Shown here one piece after another: positions 9,147-17,927 of a stretch of DNA of 64,000 nucleotides; the stretch's first letter is position 1, and each line of letters opens with the position of its first letter. The notes beneath the pieces were generated by a model. That model made no database searches. It was given only the letters and a program-made list of their open reading frames with translations, and was not told the origin of the DNA. This DNA is from Clostridiales bacterium (GTDB lineage Bacteria > Bacillota > Clostridia > Clostridiales > Oxobacteraceae). Position numbers and translations under genes: made by a program. Location: contig JASEJN010000001.1 of NCBI GenBank assembly GCA_030016385.1, positions 1 to 64,000 of the forward strand, written 5' to 3'.

Positions 9147-9791
9147 ATGAAAGCTGTAGTTATTTATTATTCTCAAACTGGTAATACAAAGCAATTTGCT
9201 TTGGAGCAAGCAGTGTTTGTGAAACAGATTTGGTATATATCTCAAAGATAAATTATCAAACATTAAAGGATTATGATGTCATAGGAATTGGTACTCCTGT
9301 ATGATGCGAAAGAGAACCGGTAAATGTTAGAAAATTGATTGAAAACATAACGGATATCGAGGGCAAATACTCGTTTGTCTTTTGCACGCATACCACAGGG
9401 GAAAGACTATATTGAACGTTATGGAGGATCTGATCTTTTATCAATGGCAGAAGGTTCTCAAAAAGAAAAAAATGCATCCAAACCTGATATAATGATAAAT
9501 CGAGATATCTGTAATTTCCCGACATGTTCTTTATGCAAGGACAATTGCCCGTCGGTAAGCATTGATCCTTCCAGAGAAAATCCGCAGGATAAAGCATCAT
9601 GTGAAGTTTGCCATTTTTGTGAAGAGATATGTCCTACCGGAGCAATAACTTTTAGCGGAAGAATGCATATAAATAAAAATAACTCTATCGTAAAAAAGTT
9701 GGCAGATGATCTAATGGAACATAGAGAACTGCGAAGATTCAGACCGCTTGTATCTTTTGATGAGGTGGGGACCATCAAGCCTGGCGAATGA
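9147..9791 (+). pseudogene. Flavodoxin-ferredoxin (EFR1-like) electron-transfer protein, multiply broken
   Basis: A good ribosome binding site (AAGGAGAAG) precedes ATG 9147, which reads MKAVVIYYSQTGNTKQF, the FMN-binding start of a flavodoxin. The frame then shifts after about 25 residues. GIGTPV is followed by TGA at 9302-9304 and CEREPVNVRK, and a second shift near 9390 leads into the C-terminal part. That part carries two 4Fe-4S ferredoxin motifs (CNFPTCSLCKDNCP and CEVCHFCEEICPTGA). Segments between blocks are missing, so deletions occurred as well as point changes. It probably supplied electrons to the neighbouring radical SAM enzyme. Confidence 0.82.
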
Positions 9792-9793
9792 GT

Positions 9794-9829
9794 GTTCAAA
9801 ATAACATAAACTCATATTGCGAATTGAAG
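9794..9829 (+). repeat. Dispersed small repeat, copy B (internally deleted)
   Basis: The left part (CAAAATAACATAA) and right part (TCATATTGCGAATTGAAG) match copy A at 1-55, but about 19 nt of its centre are missing. It lies between the decayed flavodoxin gene and riboswitch unit 2, ending 16 nt before the 300-bp repeat. Confidence 0.65.
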
Positions 9830-9846
9830 AACCGGAAAACAATTGC

Positions 9847-9875
9847 TTGATTTGTCATAAAAAAATGTATATAAT
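9847..9875 (+). promoter_or_regulatory. Promoter of riboswitch unit 2 (btu/cob operon)
   Basis: TTGATT at 9847-9852, a 17-nt spacer and TATAAT at 9870-9875. It probably drives the btuFCD-cobN-cbiK-cob run. I found no convincing internal terminator in that run. Confidence 0.75.
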
Positions 9876-9887
9876 CATATTAATTGA

Positions 9888-10042
9888 ATATTTGGTTTCA
9901 GGTACTTTGTTTAATAGGGAAAGCGGTGAAAATCCGCTGCAGCCCCCGCTACTGTATACGAGGACGATTCCATAACCCACTGGCGTATGCCGGGAAGGAT
10001 GGATGAGGATGATGCGTGAGCCAGGAGACCTGCCTGAAATAT
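9888..10042 (+). promoter_or_regulatory. Cobalamin riboswitch aptamer, copy 2
   Basis: It has the same aptamer as copy 1, with the B12 box GCCAGGAGACCTGCCT at 10020-10035. Its position upstream of corrinoid uptake and biosynthesis genes fits feedback repression by cobalamin. Confidence 0.95.
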
Positions 10043-10119
10043 CAGTATTGCTTCGGCGGGAAGTATAATGCTTTATTGCATATAAACCATTTTCCCGAAA
10101 TGGTTTTATTTTTGTGGTG

Positions 10120-10145
10120 AGCTCCTGCTTTGGCAGGAGCTTTTT
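10120..10145 (+). terminator. Intrinsic terminator of riboswitch unit 2
   Basis: The same AGCTCCTGC/GCAGGAGCT hairpin as copy 1 is followed by five T. It is the probable expression platform. Readthrough when cobalamin is scarce would allow transcription into btuF. Confidence 0.88.
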
Positions 10146-10192
10146 ATATTCAAAGATGCATGACTTAAGCTCAAGTATTCGTGTGTATATAT

Positions 10193-10218
10193 ATTCTTCA
10201 AATATAAAATATACACCC
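10193..10218 (+). repeat. Short direct repeat left of btuFCD
   Basis: The first 23 nt are identical to 13169-13191 and 25 of 26 nt match overall. The two copies are in direct orientation and bracket exactly the btuFCD genes. A related AT-rich core (ATAAAATATACACC) occurs in repeat copy D near 60185-60200. Confidence 0.7.
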
Positions 10219-10276
10219 GAAGTATTCTTGCCGGAGATAAATATTGCTAAATTTATGAGAAGAGGAGAGAAATGAA

Positions 10277-11290
10277 ATGATGAAAAAATTTATCGGAAAA
10301 CTATTAACAGTAATACTGACAGGTGCGGTTGTTTTAACAGGTTGTGGACAGAAGGCACAGAATACAGCGTTAAAAAACAATGCATCTTCAGGTCAAAATC
10401 AAACACAAAAGAATACTGCAACTTATCCTATGACTATAAAGGATGATGCAGGGCGTACCGTTGTCCTTCAGAAAAAGCCGGAGAAAATTATAGCTCTGGG
10501 TTCATTAATGAATGCATTATATGATGCCGGAGGAAAATCCATAGCAAGATGCGATTCGAGTTCCAGTGACCCTTTGCCTGAAGGAACTGAGAATTTGCCT
10601 ACTGTTGGTAAGTCTTACAATATAAATATGGAAAAATTAATATCGCTTCAACCGGATCTTGTCATATCCCAGGTTGGGATTCATGATAAATACACTTCGG
10701 TTCTGGAGACTAATAAGATCCCGGTAATTGTACTGCAGATGAAAACTTATGATGATATTATCCAAAAATTTAAACTGCTCGGCGATCTGTGCGGAACCTC
10801 TGAAAAGGTCAATGAACTGATAGGGAATATGAAGCAGAAAACAGATGATGTCGTATCAAAGCTTCCGCCAAGTCCCAAAAAGGTGCTTATATTGTATGTT
10901 ACATCTCAGGATGTATCTGTGAAACTTGACAACAGCATCGCTGGAAATGTTTCACAGGTTTTGAAATTAAAAAATATAGCGTCGGGAACAAAACCTGAAA
11001 AGATGGGGGCGGATAATGCGCCTTTCAGCATGGAAAAAGTCGTTGAGAGCGACCCTGATGTTATACTGGTTACCACCATGGTATCGTCGAAGGATCAGGC
11101 AGAAGAAAGAATCAAAAAGGATCTCGAGAGCAATCCGGCATGGAGCGGGCTCAGGGCTGTAAAAGAGAAAAAAATCGTATATCTCCCGCAAAATCTTTTC
11201 CTTTCCAATCCCGGAGCGAAATTCTACGAATCTGTAGAATATATGGCAAAGGCAGTTTATCCGGAGGTTTATGGGAATGTGGGAGAATAG
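10277..11290 (+). CDS. btuF: Corrinoid ABC transporter substrate-binding lipoprotein BtuF
   Basis: This extracellular lipoprotein captures corrinoids (cobalamin or cobinamide) for import. The N-terminal signal ends in a lipobox (VVLTGC), with Cys at about residue 23 as the lipidated residue. A helical-backbone periplasmic-binding fold follows (DDAGRTVVLQKKPEKIIALGS, then QPDLVISQ). Length 337 is normal. AGAGGAGAG precedes the double ATG at 10277/10280. It is the first gene behind riboswitch 2 and overlaps btuC by 20 nt. A haem or ferric-siderophore ligand cannot be excluded from sequence, but the context makes a corrinoid much more likely. Confidence 0.87.
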   Translation: MMKKFIGKLLTVILTGAVVLTGCGQKAQNTALKNNASSGQNQTQKNTATYPMTIKDDAGRTVVLQKKPEKIIALGSLMNALYDAGGKSIARCDSSSSDPLPEGTENLPTVGKSYNINMEKLISLQPDLVISQVGIHDKYTSVLETNKIPVIVLQMKTYDDIIQKFKLLGDLCGTSEKVNELIGNMKQKTDDVVSKLPPSPKKVLILYVTSQDVSVKLDNSIAGNVSQVLKLKNIASGTKPEKMGADNAPFSMEKVVESDPDVILVTTMVSSKDQAEERIKKDLESNPAWSGLRAVKEKKIVYLPQNLFLSNPGAKFYESVEYMAKAVYPEVYGNVGE

Positions 11291-12290
11291 TTCCCAAATA
11301 GATAACAGTTTGAAGGATAAAGGGCGATGGAAGGCTTTCATGTTGCTTATTTTCGTTTTTTTTGCGGTGTCGGGTTTTCTCATAAGCAATTCGATAGGTA
11401 CCATGGAGATTTCGATTCCTGATATATTGAATGCGATATTTGTGAAAAAGGAAGGCCCTATACGACAGGTGATATGGAACATCAGGCTTCCGAGGACAAT
11501 AGTTGCAGCTCTGGCAGGAGCAAACCTTGCCGTATCAGGGGCGATATTGCAGGGGGTCATGCGAAATCCCCTTGCAGATCCCCATATTATCGGGATTTCA
11601 TCAGGCGCCGGTCTCGCAGGAGTAATAATACTTATTTTATTTCCTCATCTGACATATCTGGTACCGCCAGTTGCATTCATGGGAGCAATGGGTGCGGCGG
11701 TTATGATATACGCCCTTGCATGGAAAGGTGTACAGCCTTTGAGGGTTATACTTGCCGGAGTTGCGGTTTCATCTTTTTTAAGCGCTGGTATATCGGGGTT
11801 GATGGTTTTTTACAGTGACAGGGTAAGCGGAGCATTGATGTTTATGGCTGGAGGATTGTCGGCGCGAAGCTGGCCGCATGTCCGAATGATATTGCCATAT
11901 ACTATATTTGGATGTGCAGCTTCATTTATTATGGCAGAGAAATTGAATATATTGGTGCTGGGGGATGATATCGCAAAGGGCTTGGGATTGAACGTTGAGA
12001 TGGACAGGCTGATTTTGACCGCTATCGGAGCGATACTTGCTGCCAGTGCAGTTTGCGTGGTAGGGCTTTTGGGATTTGTAGGACTGATTGTGCCACATAC
12101 TGTAAGACTACTTACAGGGTCGGATCATAGATTTTTGTTTCCAGCATCGGCATTACTGGGAGCCGGGCTGGTTATGATAAGCGATACGCTGGCAAGGACG
12201 CTTTTTAGCCCCCAGGAAATTCCCGTAGGCATCATAACTGCAGCGCTGGGCGCTCCTTTTTTCCTGTTCCTCTTAAGGAGGGAAAGATGA
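11271..12290 (+). CDS. btuC: Corrinoid ABC transporter permease BtuC
   Basis: This is a FecCD/BtuC-type membrane permease, 339 residues, with about ten hydrophobic helices. Typical family segments are IRLPRTIVAALAGANLAVSG (about 68-87), NPLADPHIIGISSGAGL and the cytoplasmic coupling region GLLGFVGLIVPHTVRLL. It starts inside the end of btuF (GGAGG just upstream) and overlaps btuD by 4 nt, so the three subunits are translationally coupled. Confidence 0.9.
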   Translation: MGMWENSSQIDNSLKDKGRWKAFMLLIFVFFAVSGFLISNSIGTMEISIPDILNAIFVKKEGPIRQVIWNIRLPRTIVAALAGANLAVSGAILQGVMRNPLADPHIIGISSGAGLAGVIILILFPHLTYLVPPVAFMGAMGAAVMIYALAWKGVQPLRVILAGVAVSSFLSAGISGLMVFYSDRVSGALMFMAGGLSARSWPHVRMILPYTIFGCAASFIMAEKLNILVLGDDIAKGLGLNVEMDRLILTAIGAILAASAVCVVGLLGFVGLIVPHTVRLLTGSDHRFLFPASALLGAGLVMISDTLARTLFSPQEIPVGIITAALGAPFFLFLLRRER

Positions 12291-13078
12291 TGTATTTAGT
12301 TGAAGTTAAAAATATGCATATATTGCTTAAGAATAAGAAGATAATAGACGGGATAAATTTGAAATTTTTACGGGGTAAAATTACATCCATAATTGGCCCC
12401 AATGGGTCGGGCAAAACGACAATTTTAAGGGCAATATGCCGGAATATAAAGCTCAGCCAGGGGACTATTGATCTGGACGGGAAAGACATTTCTTCATACA
12501 GTACAAAGGGTTTTGCAAAAAAGGTTGCTTTCCTGTCGCAGAATCATGAATGTCCTGAAGATATAGCTGTAAGAGAACTGGTGAGATATGGCAGATATGC
12601 CCATAAATCATGGTGGAGGGGCGATACAAAAGAAGATGATTCAGTTGTCGGATGGGCTCTTGAAATGACAGGCATGATCGATTTTGCAGAGCGGAGCATG
12701 GGGACGCTTTCGGGTGGAGAAAAGCAGAGGGCATGGATATCTATGGCTCTTGCACAGAAACCTGAGCTTCTTATACTGGATGAACCCACGACTTATCTGG
12801 ATATTTGTTATCAACTGGAAATACTGGAATTGATAAAGCATTTAAATGAAAAGGAAGGCATTACCGTAATCATGGTTTTGCATGATATCAACCAGGCAGC
12901 CAGGTTTTCGGATGAAATTGCAATTATTAAGAAAGGGAAGGTGTTCGCGTCAGGCAGTCCCTTCGATGTCATCAATACAGATAATTTGCGAGAGGTATTT
13001 GGAGTTGAAACGGATATAACTTACGACAGCAGTGGAGGAAATCCTGTATTTTATCCAAAATGCATTGCATGTTCGTAA
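12287..13078 (+). CDS. btuD: Corrinoid ABC transporter ATPase BtuD
   Basis: This is a 263-residue ABC ATPase of the FepC/BtuD class. Walker A is GPNGSGKTT, the Q-loop is in FLSQNHECPED, the signature is LSGGEKQRAWISMA, Walker B is LLILDEPTTYLD and the switch is VLHDINQAARF. GGAGGGAAAG precedes the ATG. The following 180 nt (13079-13259) hold repeat copy C and a short direct repeat but no terminator with a T-run, so readthrough into cobN is plausible. Confidence 0.92.
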   Translation: MMYLVEVKNMHILLKNKKIIDGINLKFLRGKITSIIGPNGSGKTTILRAICRNIKLSQGTIDLDGKDISSYSTKGFAKKVAFLSQNHECPEDIAVRELVRYGRYAHKSWWRGDTKEDDSVVGWALEMTGMIDFAERSMGTLSGGEKQRAWISMALAQKPELLILDEPTTYLDICYQLEILELIKHLNEKEGITVIMVLHDINQAARFSDEIAIIKKGKVFASGSPFDVINTDNLREVFGVETDITYDSSGGNPVFYPKCIACS

Positions 13079-13109
13079 TCTGCATAAATGTGGGTTTTAT
13101 ATTCTTCAA

Positions 13110-13168
13110 CTTCAATTCGTAATTTGAAATCAGGCATAAATAACATAAGCTAAAATTACGAATCGAAG
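13110..13168 (-). repeat. Dispersed small repeat, copy C (imperfect palindrome)
   Basis: On the minus strand this contains the same TTATGCCTGATTTCAAATT core as copies A and E. It is itself an inverted repeat: CTTCAATTCGTAATTT at the left pairs with AAATTACGAATCGAAG at the right. A hairpin would form in RNA from either strand. Confidence 0.68.
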
Positions 13169-13194
13169 ATTCTTCAAATATAAAATATACATCC
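13169..13194 (+). repeat. Short direct repeat right of btuFCD
   Basis: This is the partner of 10193-10218 and abuts the palindromic copy C directly. Together the two copies bound btuFCD. Confidence 0.68.
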
Positions 13195-13259
13195 CATAAA
13201 TGTTTTCATTTGTATTTTAAATGTATGGACATCCAATAATTTTTTGAGGGGGAGTTCAT

Positions 13260-16200
13260 TTGGAATTAGCAGTTGTTACTGTCTCCAATGTAGTGCTGGA
13301 GGATATGATCACGGCTTGCAATGAAATTAATAAAAAATGGCCTGAAAGTCTCTGCCTGAAGCTTTTTTTTGCAGGGAATGTTGCTGTAAAAAGTTATGAA
13401 GAGATTGAAAACAGCTTGAATAAAGCTGATATTGTAATATTGGATCTTATGGGGGCAACTCAGGAATTTCAGAGCTTTATCATAAAAAACTGCAGCAAAC
13501 TGACTTGTAATATTATATCAATCGGTGGCGAAAACAGCCATATACGGAAAATGGTAAGGCTTGGATCTTTCACTTTCAAGGACATGAGATTAAAGTCAAT
13601 GAAGATGGGCGATGGCAAGACTCATGCAGATATGGCCAAAATCATGGATATGGCTGAAAGACTTGGCAGTGCGATTCCATCCGGTAAATTGCGGGACATG
13701 CGGAATTATAATTACATACGTAAATACTGGAGATGTGCTTCAAAAACTGACATGCAGAATCTTTTGTATCTTTTGCTTCGCGATTATGGAAATATGAAGT
13801 GCATACCGGTGCCGGATGAACCATCGTCGGCCACTGAAGAAACAGGCATATGCAGGCCTGAAGACAGAAAGTATTATGGAAGCATTGAAGAATATGCGGA
13901 TGAAAACGGATTTGATGAGAACAAGCCCACGGTTGTTATGCTGTATTACGGTCATGACTATCCCAATCGTACTTCAAAATGTGTAGAACAGCTCGCAGAG
14001 AAGATATCGATATTTGCAAATGTAATTCCGGTAGCATTTACTACGGTATCAGGAAGCGGGGTAGGCACTCTCAAGACAATCTTAAGCAGTTCCGGAAGAT
14101 ACAAGGCCGATATCATAGTCAATTTTATGTCTTTTCGCCTGGGAGCAGGACCGATGGGAGGAGATGGGGACGCTGCTATAAAAGTACTGGAGGAGTTCAA
14201 TGTGCCTGTGATGCATCCTTTTTTCATGAGCAAACGCGAAATTGAGGAATGGCGCGATTCACCCCAGGGTGTCACCCCTTCCGAATTTCTGATATCCATT
14301 ATGCTTCCCGAACTTGATGGCTGTATCGAAACGATACCTGTAGGGGCGATGGTGAAGAAAGAAAAGGATCAAAAATACAATGTGGAAATTAGCAAACTGT
14401 CTCTGATTTCGGAAAGGGCCGATAAGGTAGTTAAAAGAGTTAAAAGCTGGCTTGCGCTTATTTCAAAACCGAATAAGGACAAAAAAGTAGCTCTTATATG
14501 TTATAATTATCCGCCTGGAGAAGATAACTTGTTCGGAGGGGCTTTCCTTGACACTTTCAAATCTCTGGAAAATTTGTTGGAGGCTTTACATAAGGAAGGT
14601 TATTCCCTCGAAAAATTAAATGCAAAACAGCTTATGGAGAATTTCACGATGGGAAAGGTTGCCAACTTGGGTAAATGGACAGATATACAAACCTCAAATA
14701 TGATAAAGTACAAAAAAGCAAACTATGAGAATTACCTTTCAGGCAAGAAATGGGAAAAAGACATGATACGGCAATGGGGTGATGTCCCAGGAAATATAAT
14801 GAGTGATGGAGATAACTTTCTTATACCGGGTTTGATAGACGGGAATATTTTTATCGGGCTTCAGCCTTCAAGGGGCATCCATGAAAATATCGAAAAAGTA
14901 TATCACGATAAAAGCCTTCTTCCACATCACCAGTATATAGCCTTTTATAAATGGATAAAGGAAGAGTTCAAGGCGGATGTTATTGTGCATGTAGGCACGC
15001 ATGGAACGCTGGAATTTTTGAAGGGCAAGGAGTGCGGCATGTCGGGTGACTGTTTTCCGGATATGCTGGTTTTTGATATACCTCATGCATATCTGTACTA
15101 TGTGGGCAATCCTGCTGAAGCCATGATCGCAAAACGCCGCTCCCATGCCGTGATGGTAAGTTATGAGCCTCCGGTATTTATGGAGGGTGGATTATATGGA
15201 GAACTGTCACGGCTTGAAGATATGGTAAATGAGTACCATGAGGCAAAAAGATCAGATCCTGATAGATGCCGTGATATAGAAAAGAATATAAAAAAAGCTG
15301 CGAAATCGGCCCAGATTTATGCGGACGACTTGCAGCTTCTTGAGCGGGAACTATACAGGATGAAACGCTCGCTTGTACCTAAGGGTTTGCATGTTTTTGG
15401 AAAATCCTATTCTCGTGAAGAAGCAATGAACTATATGAAATTTGTGCTCCGCTATGATCATGCGGGGGTTAAATCTCTAAGGAGGCTTGCGGCAGAGGCA
15501 AAGGGACTGGATTATGACATGCTGCTTGATAAAAGTGATACAATTTCGCTTTCAGAATTGGACAATGTGGCATCTAAAATAGCAGAAGAGTTTATAAATT
15601 ACGGCAAGCTCCCGTCTGTATATGGATTAAACGATGGACTGAAAAAAGATTTTACCGATACGTTGGAATATGGCAAAAAAGTATATTGTAAAGCGATGGA
15701 ATCCCATGAAATAGAGGGCTTTTTAAAAGTCCTTTCGGGAGAATATCTTAAGGCCCGCCTGGCAGGGGATATGATCAGAGATCCCGAGGTTTTGCCGTCA
15801 GGATATAATATGTACCAGTTTGATCCACGTATGGTACCAAGCAAGACAGCATCGGACAGGGGAGCGAGAATCTCAGAGAATACAATTAAGGAGTATAAAC
15901 TGAAGTTTGGAGAATATCCAAAGAGTACGGCCGTAATATTGTGGGGGTTGGAGACTTCCAGGACTCAGGGAGAGACTGTAGGCCAGATACTGAATTATTT
16001 AGGTGTCAGGGTCGCAAGCAGGAAAAACATATTTCAGCCTCAATATGAAATAATACCATATGAAGAGCTAAAAAGACCGAGAGTTGATGTTGTTATAAAT
16101 ATGTGCGGCTTTTTTAGGGATATGTTTCCTAATCTTATTGATGATTTAAACAGGATATTTAAGATGGTTGCCGAGCTTGAAGAACCGGAGGAGATAAACT

Positions 16201-17000
16201 TCTTTAAGGCTCATACTGAAAGGGTTTTCAAAGAACTACTGCAAAAGGGATATTCGAAGGATGAAGCATGGGACCTTTCCACAGCCAGACTGTTTGGCCC
16301 CGCCGAATCAGAATACGGCACCGGAATCAGTAAGCTTATAGAGACAAAAAACTGGACCGATGAGAAGCAGATAGGGAAAAAATATACAGAAAGTCTTAAA
16401 TATGTGTACAGCAAAAACTGCAGGGGCAAGGCAGTCCCTGAACTGCTGAACGCTCATCTTCAGGCAGTTGATATAGTATCTCAGATAAGGAGCAGCCATG
16501 AATATGAGGTAACCGACCTTGATCATTATTACGAATATTTCGGAGGGCTTTCGAAATCTGTGGAAATGGCCAAGGGTAAAAAGGCGGTGGTATATATTAC
16601 GGATACCACGGGTGAAAGGCTTGAGACGGAGACCATAGATAAATCTATCGCAAGGGGGGTTCGTACCCGCCTCTTAAATCCGAAGTGGATAGATGGAATG
16701 CTTGAGCATAAATATCATGGAGTCCAGAAAATAAGCAAGAGGTTTGAGAACATCTTAGGATTGGCCGCTACTACCAACAGGGTGGAAAATTGGATATTTG
16801 AAGGTCTTCACCACACTTATGTATCCGATGAAAATATGAAAAGGCGCATGAAGGAAAATAATCGATGGGCTTACATGAGCATGATAGAAACGTTGCTCGA
16901 ATGCAACAAAAGAGGATACTGGAAGGCCAAAAAGAATGAAATCGAAGAGCTGGAAAAGGTTTATCTTGAAGTGGAAGGCGATATTGAAGAAAAATCGTAG
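13260..17000 (+). CDS. cobN: CobN/ChlH-family chelatase large subunit
   Basis: This is the large porphyrin/corrin-binding subunit of an ATP-dependent metal chelatase, 1246 residues, full length for the family. Visible family blocks include HVGTHGTLEFLKGKE (about 580), an LPSGYNMYQFDPRMVPS segment (about 845), AVILWGLETSRTQGE and MLEHKYHGVQKISKR near the C-terminus. The start is TTG at 13260 with GAGGGGGA 7 nt upstream. No ChlI/ChlD genes are adjacent. The nearest are at 5004 and 7035, across riboswitch 2. cbiK, an ATP-independent cobaltochelatase, follows immediately, so the role of this protein is unclear. It might insert cobalt late, act on another tetrapyrrole or aid corrinoid handling. 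Confidence 0.88.
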   Translation: MELAVVTVSNVVLEDMITACNEINKKWPESLCLKLFFAGNVAVKSYEEIENSLNKADIVILDLMGATQEFQSFIIKNCSKLTCNIISIGGENSHIRKMVRLGSFTFKDMRLKSMKMGDGKTHADMAKIMDMAERLGSAIPSGKLRDMRNYNYIRKYWRCASKTDMQNLLYLLLRDYGNMKCIPVPDEPSSATEETGICRPEDRKYYGSIEEYADENGFDENKPTVVMLYYGHDYPNRTSKCVEQLAEKISIFANVIPVAFTTVSGSGVGTLKTILSSSGRYKADIIVNFMSFRLGAGPMGGDGDAAIKVLEEFNVPVMHPFFMSKREIEEWRDSPQGVTPSEFLISIMLPELDGCIETIPVGAMVKKEKDQKYNVEISKLSLISERADKVVKRVKSWLALISKPNKDKKVALICYNYPPGEDNLFGGAFLDTFKSLENLLEALHKEGYSLEKLNAKQLMENFTMGKVANLGKWTDIQTSNMIKYKKANYENYLSGKKWEKDMIRQWGDVPGNIMSDGDNFLIPGLIDGNIFIGLQPSRGIHENIEKVYHDKSLLPHHQYIAFYKWIKEEFKADVIVHVGTHGTLEFLKGKECGMSGDCFPDMLVFDIPHAYLYYVGNPAEAMIAKRRSHAVMVSYEPPVFMEGGLYGELSRLEDMVNEYHEAKRSDPDRCRDIEKNIKKAAKSAQIYADDLQLLERELYRMKRSLVPKGLHVFGKSYSREEAMNYMKFVLRYDHAGVKSLRRLAAEAKGLDYDMLLDKSDTISLSELDNVASKIAEEFINYGKLPSVYGLNDGLKKDFTDTLEYGKKVYCKAMESHEIEGFLKVLSGEYLKARLAGDMIRDPEVLPSGYNMYQFDPRMVPSKTASDRGARISENTIKEYKLKFGEYPKSTAVILWGLETSRTQGETVGQILNYLGVRVASRKNIFQPQYEIIPYEELKRPRVDVVINMCGFFRDMFPNLIDDLNRIFKMVAELEEPEEINFFKAHTERVFKELLQKGYSKDEAWDLSTARLFGPAESEYGTGISKLIETKNWTDEKQIGKKYTESLKYVYSKNCRGKAVPELLNAHLQAVDIVSQIRSSHEYEVTDLDHYYEYFGGLSKSVEMAKGKKAVVYITDTTGERLETETIDKSIARGVRTRLLNPKWIDGMLEHKYHGVQKISKRFENILGLAATTNRVENWIFEGLHHTYVSDENMKRRMKENNRWAYMSMIETLLECNKRGYWKAKKNEIEELEKVYLEVEGDIEEKS

Positions 17001-17024
17001 GAATTGACAAAGGAGACAGGCTAT

Positions 17025-17894
17025 ATGTATAAAGAACAGCATAAAAAAAGTTGTACATTCACGGCACGAAAAAATATGAAAAAGGAAAAAGGCATCCTTG
17101 TTGCAAGCTTTGGAACAACCTGCGTAAATGCTTTAAAATCGTGCATTGAAAGCATTGAAAACAGGATTCGGGACTCATATAGCGACTATGAGATAAGAAG
17201 AGCATTTACATCGGGCATAGTAATAAAAAAGTTGAAAAACAGATATGGAATGGAAATCTGCGGTGTTGATAAAGCTCTGCAAAAGATGAAAAACGATGGT
17301 TTTGAGGAAGTTATTGTACAGCCTCTGCATATTATACCGGGGACCGAATATGAAGATATAAAAGAAGTGGTTGAAAAATATGCAAAGGGGAAAGTATTCA
17401 AGAAAATCATGCTTGGGAAGCCAGCATTATTCAGTTATGATGATTATATAGCTGTCGTAAATGCAATAAAGGCACAATTGCCGGTTTTAAGAAGCAATAG
17501 TGCTGCTTTACTGATGGCCCATGGGACTTCGCATTTCGCCAATGCATGTTACTGCGAGCTTCAGCTCATGTTCCAGTATGGTAAACTTGGCAATATATAT
17601 ATCGGGACAGTGGAAGGTTATCCGTCCATCCGCGATATAATACCGGTGTTAAAAAGCAGGGGTATTATGGAAGTTAATTTGATGCCTTTTCTGCTAGTTA
17701 CAGGAAATCATGTAATAAATGATATGGCTGGTGGCGGCAGTGATTCATGGAGCAGTATATTAAAAAGCGAAGGTTTCGCCGTCAATACATATATGCATGG
17801 CTTGGGGGAAAATACGGCTTTTCAGCATATATATGTGAAGCATGTGAGGGACTGCATGGATGGGAATTTAGCGAATGAAGTAAGTACACGTTAA
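17025..17894 (+). CDS. cbiK: Sirohydrochlorin cobaltochelatase CbiK
   Basis: This enzyme inserts Co2+ into sirohydrochlorin, the entry step of the anaerobic pathway, without ATP. It reads ILVASFGTT near the N-terminus and contains both expected metal/catalytic histidines: His about 166 in LLMAHGTSHF and His about 229 in LLVTGNHVINDMAG. The frame is open from a TTG at 17004, but AAGGAG at 17009-17014 is well spaced from ATG 17025, giving 289 residues. No N-terminal secretion signal is visible, unlike some periplasmic CbiK proteins, so it should be cytoplasmic. Confidence 0.92.
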   Translation: MYKEQHKKSCTFTARKNMKKEKGILVASFGTTCVNALKSCIESIENRIRDSYSDYEIRRAFTSGIVIKKLKNRYGMEICGVDKALQKMKNDGFEEVIVQPLHIIPGTEYEDIKEVVEKYAKGKVFKKIMLGKPALFSYDDYIAVVNAIKAQLPVLRSNSAALLMAHGTSHFANACYCELQLMFQYGKLGNIYIGTVEGYPSIRDIIPVLKSRGIMEVNLMPFLLVTGNHVINDMAGGGSDSWSSILKSEGFAVNTYMHGLGENTAFQHIYVKHVRDCMDGNLANEVSTR

Positions 17895-17927
17895 GTCGAA
17901 GTAAATAATATTGTGGAGGCGGATAGA

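Larger units (their letters stand above)
9846..10145 (+). repeat. 300-bp direct repeat, copy 2
   Basis: This is identical to 2863-3162 at every base. It contains the same promoter, aptamer and terminator. Sequence after 10145 is unrelated to that after 3162. Confidence 0.97.

Noticed and set aside
8505-9304. In-frame TGA codons at 8505 and 9302 as possible selenocysteine sites.
   Set aside because: Neither lies at a conserved Cys/redox position of its family, no convincing selenocysteine insertion stem follows, and the neighbouring genes carry TAA and frameshift lesions. Nonsense mutation is simpler.
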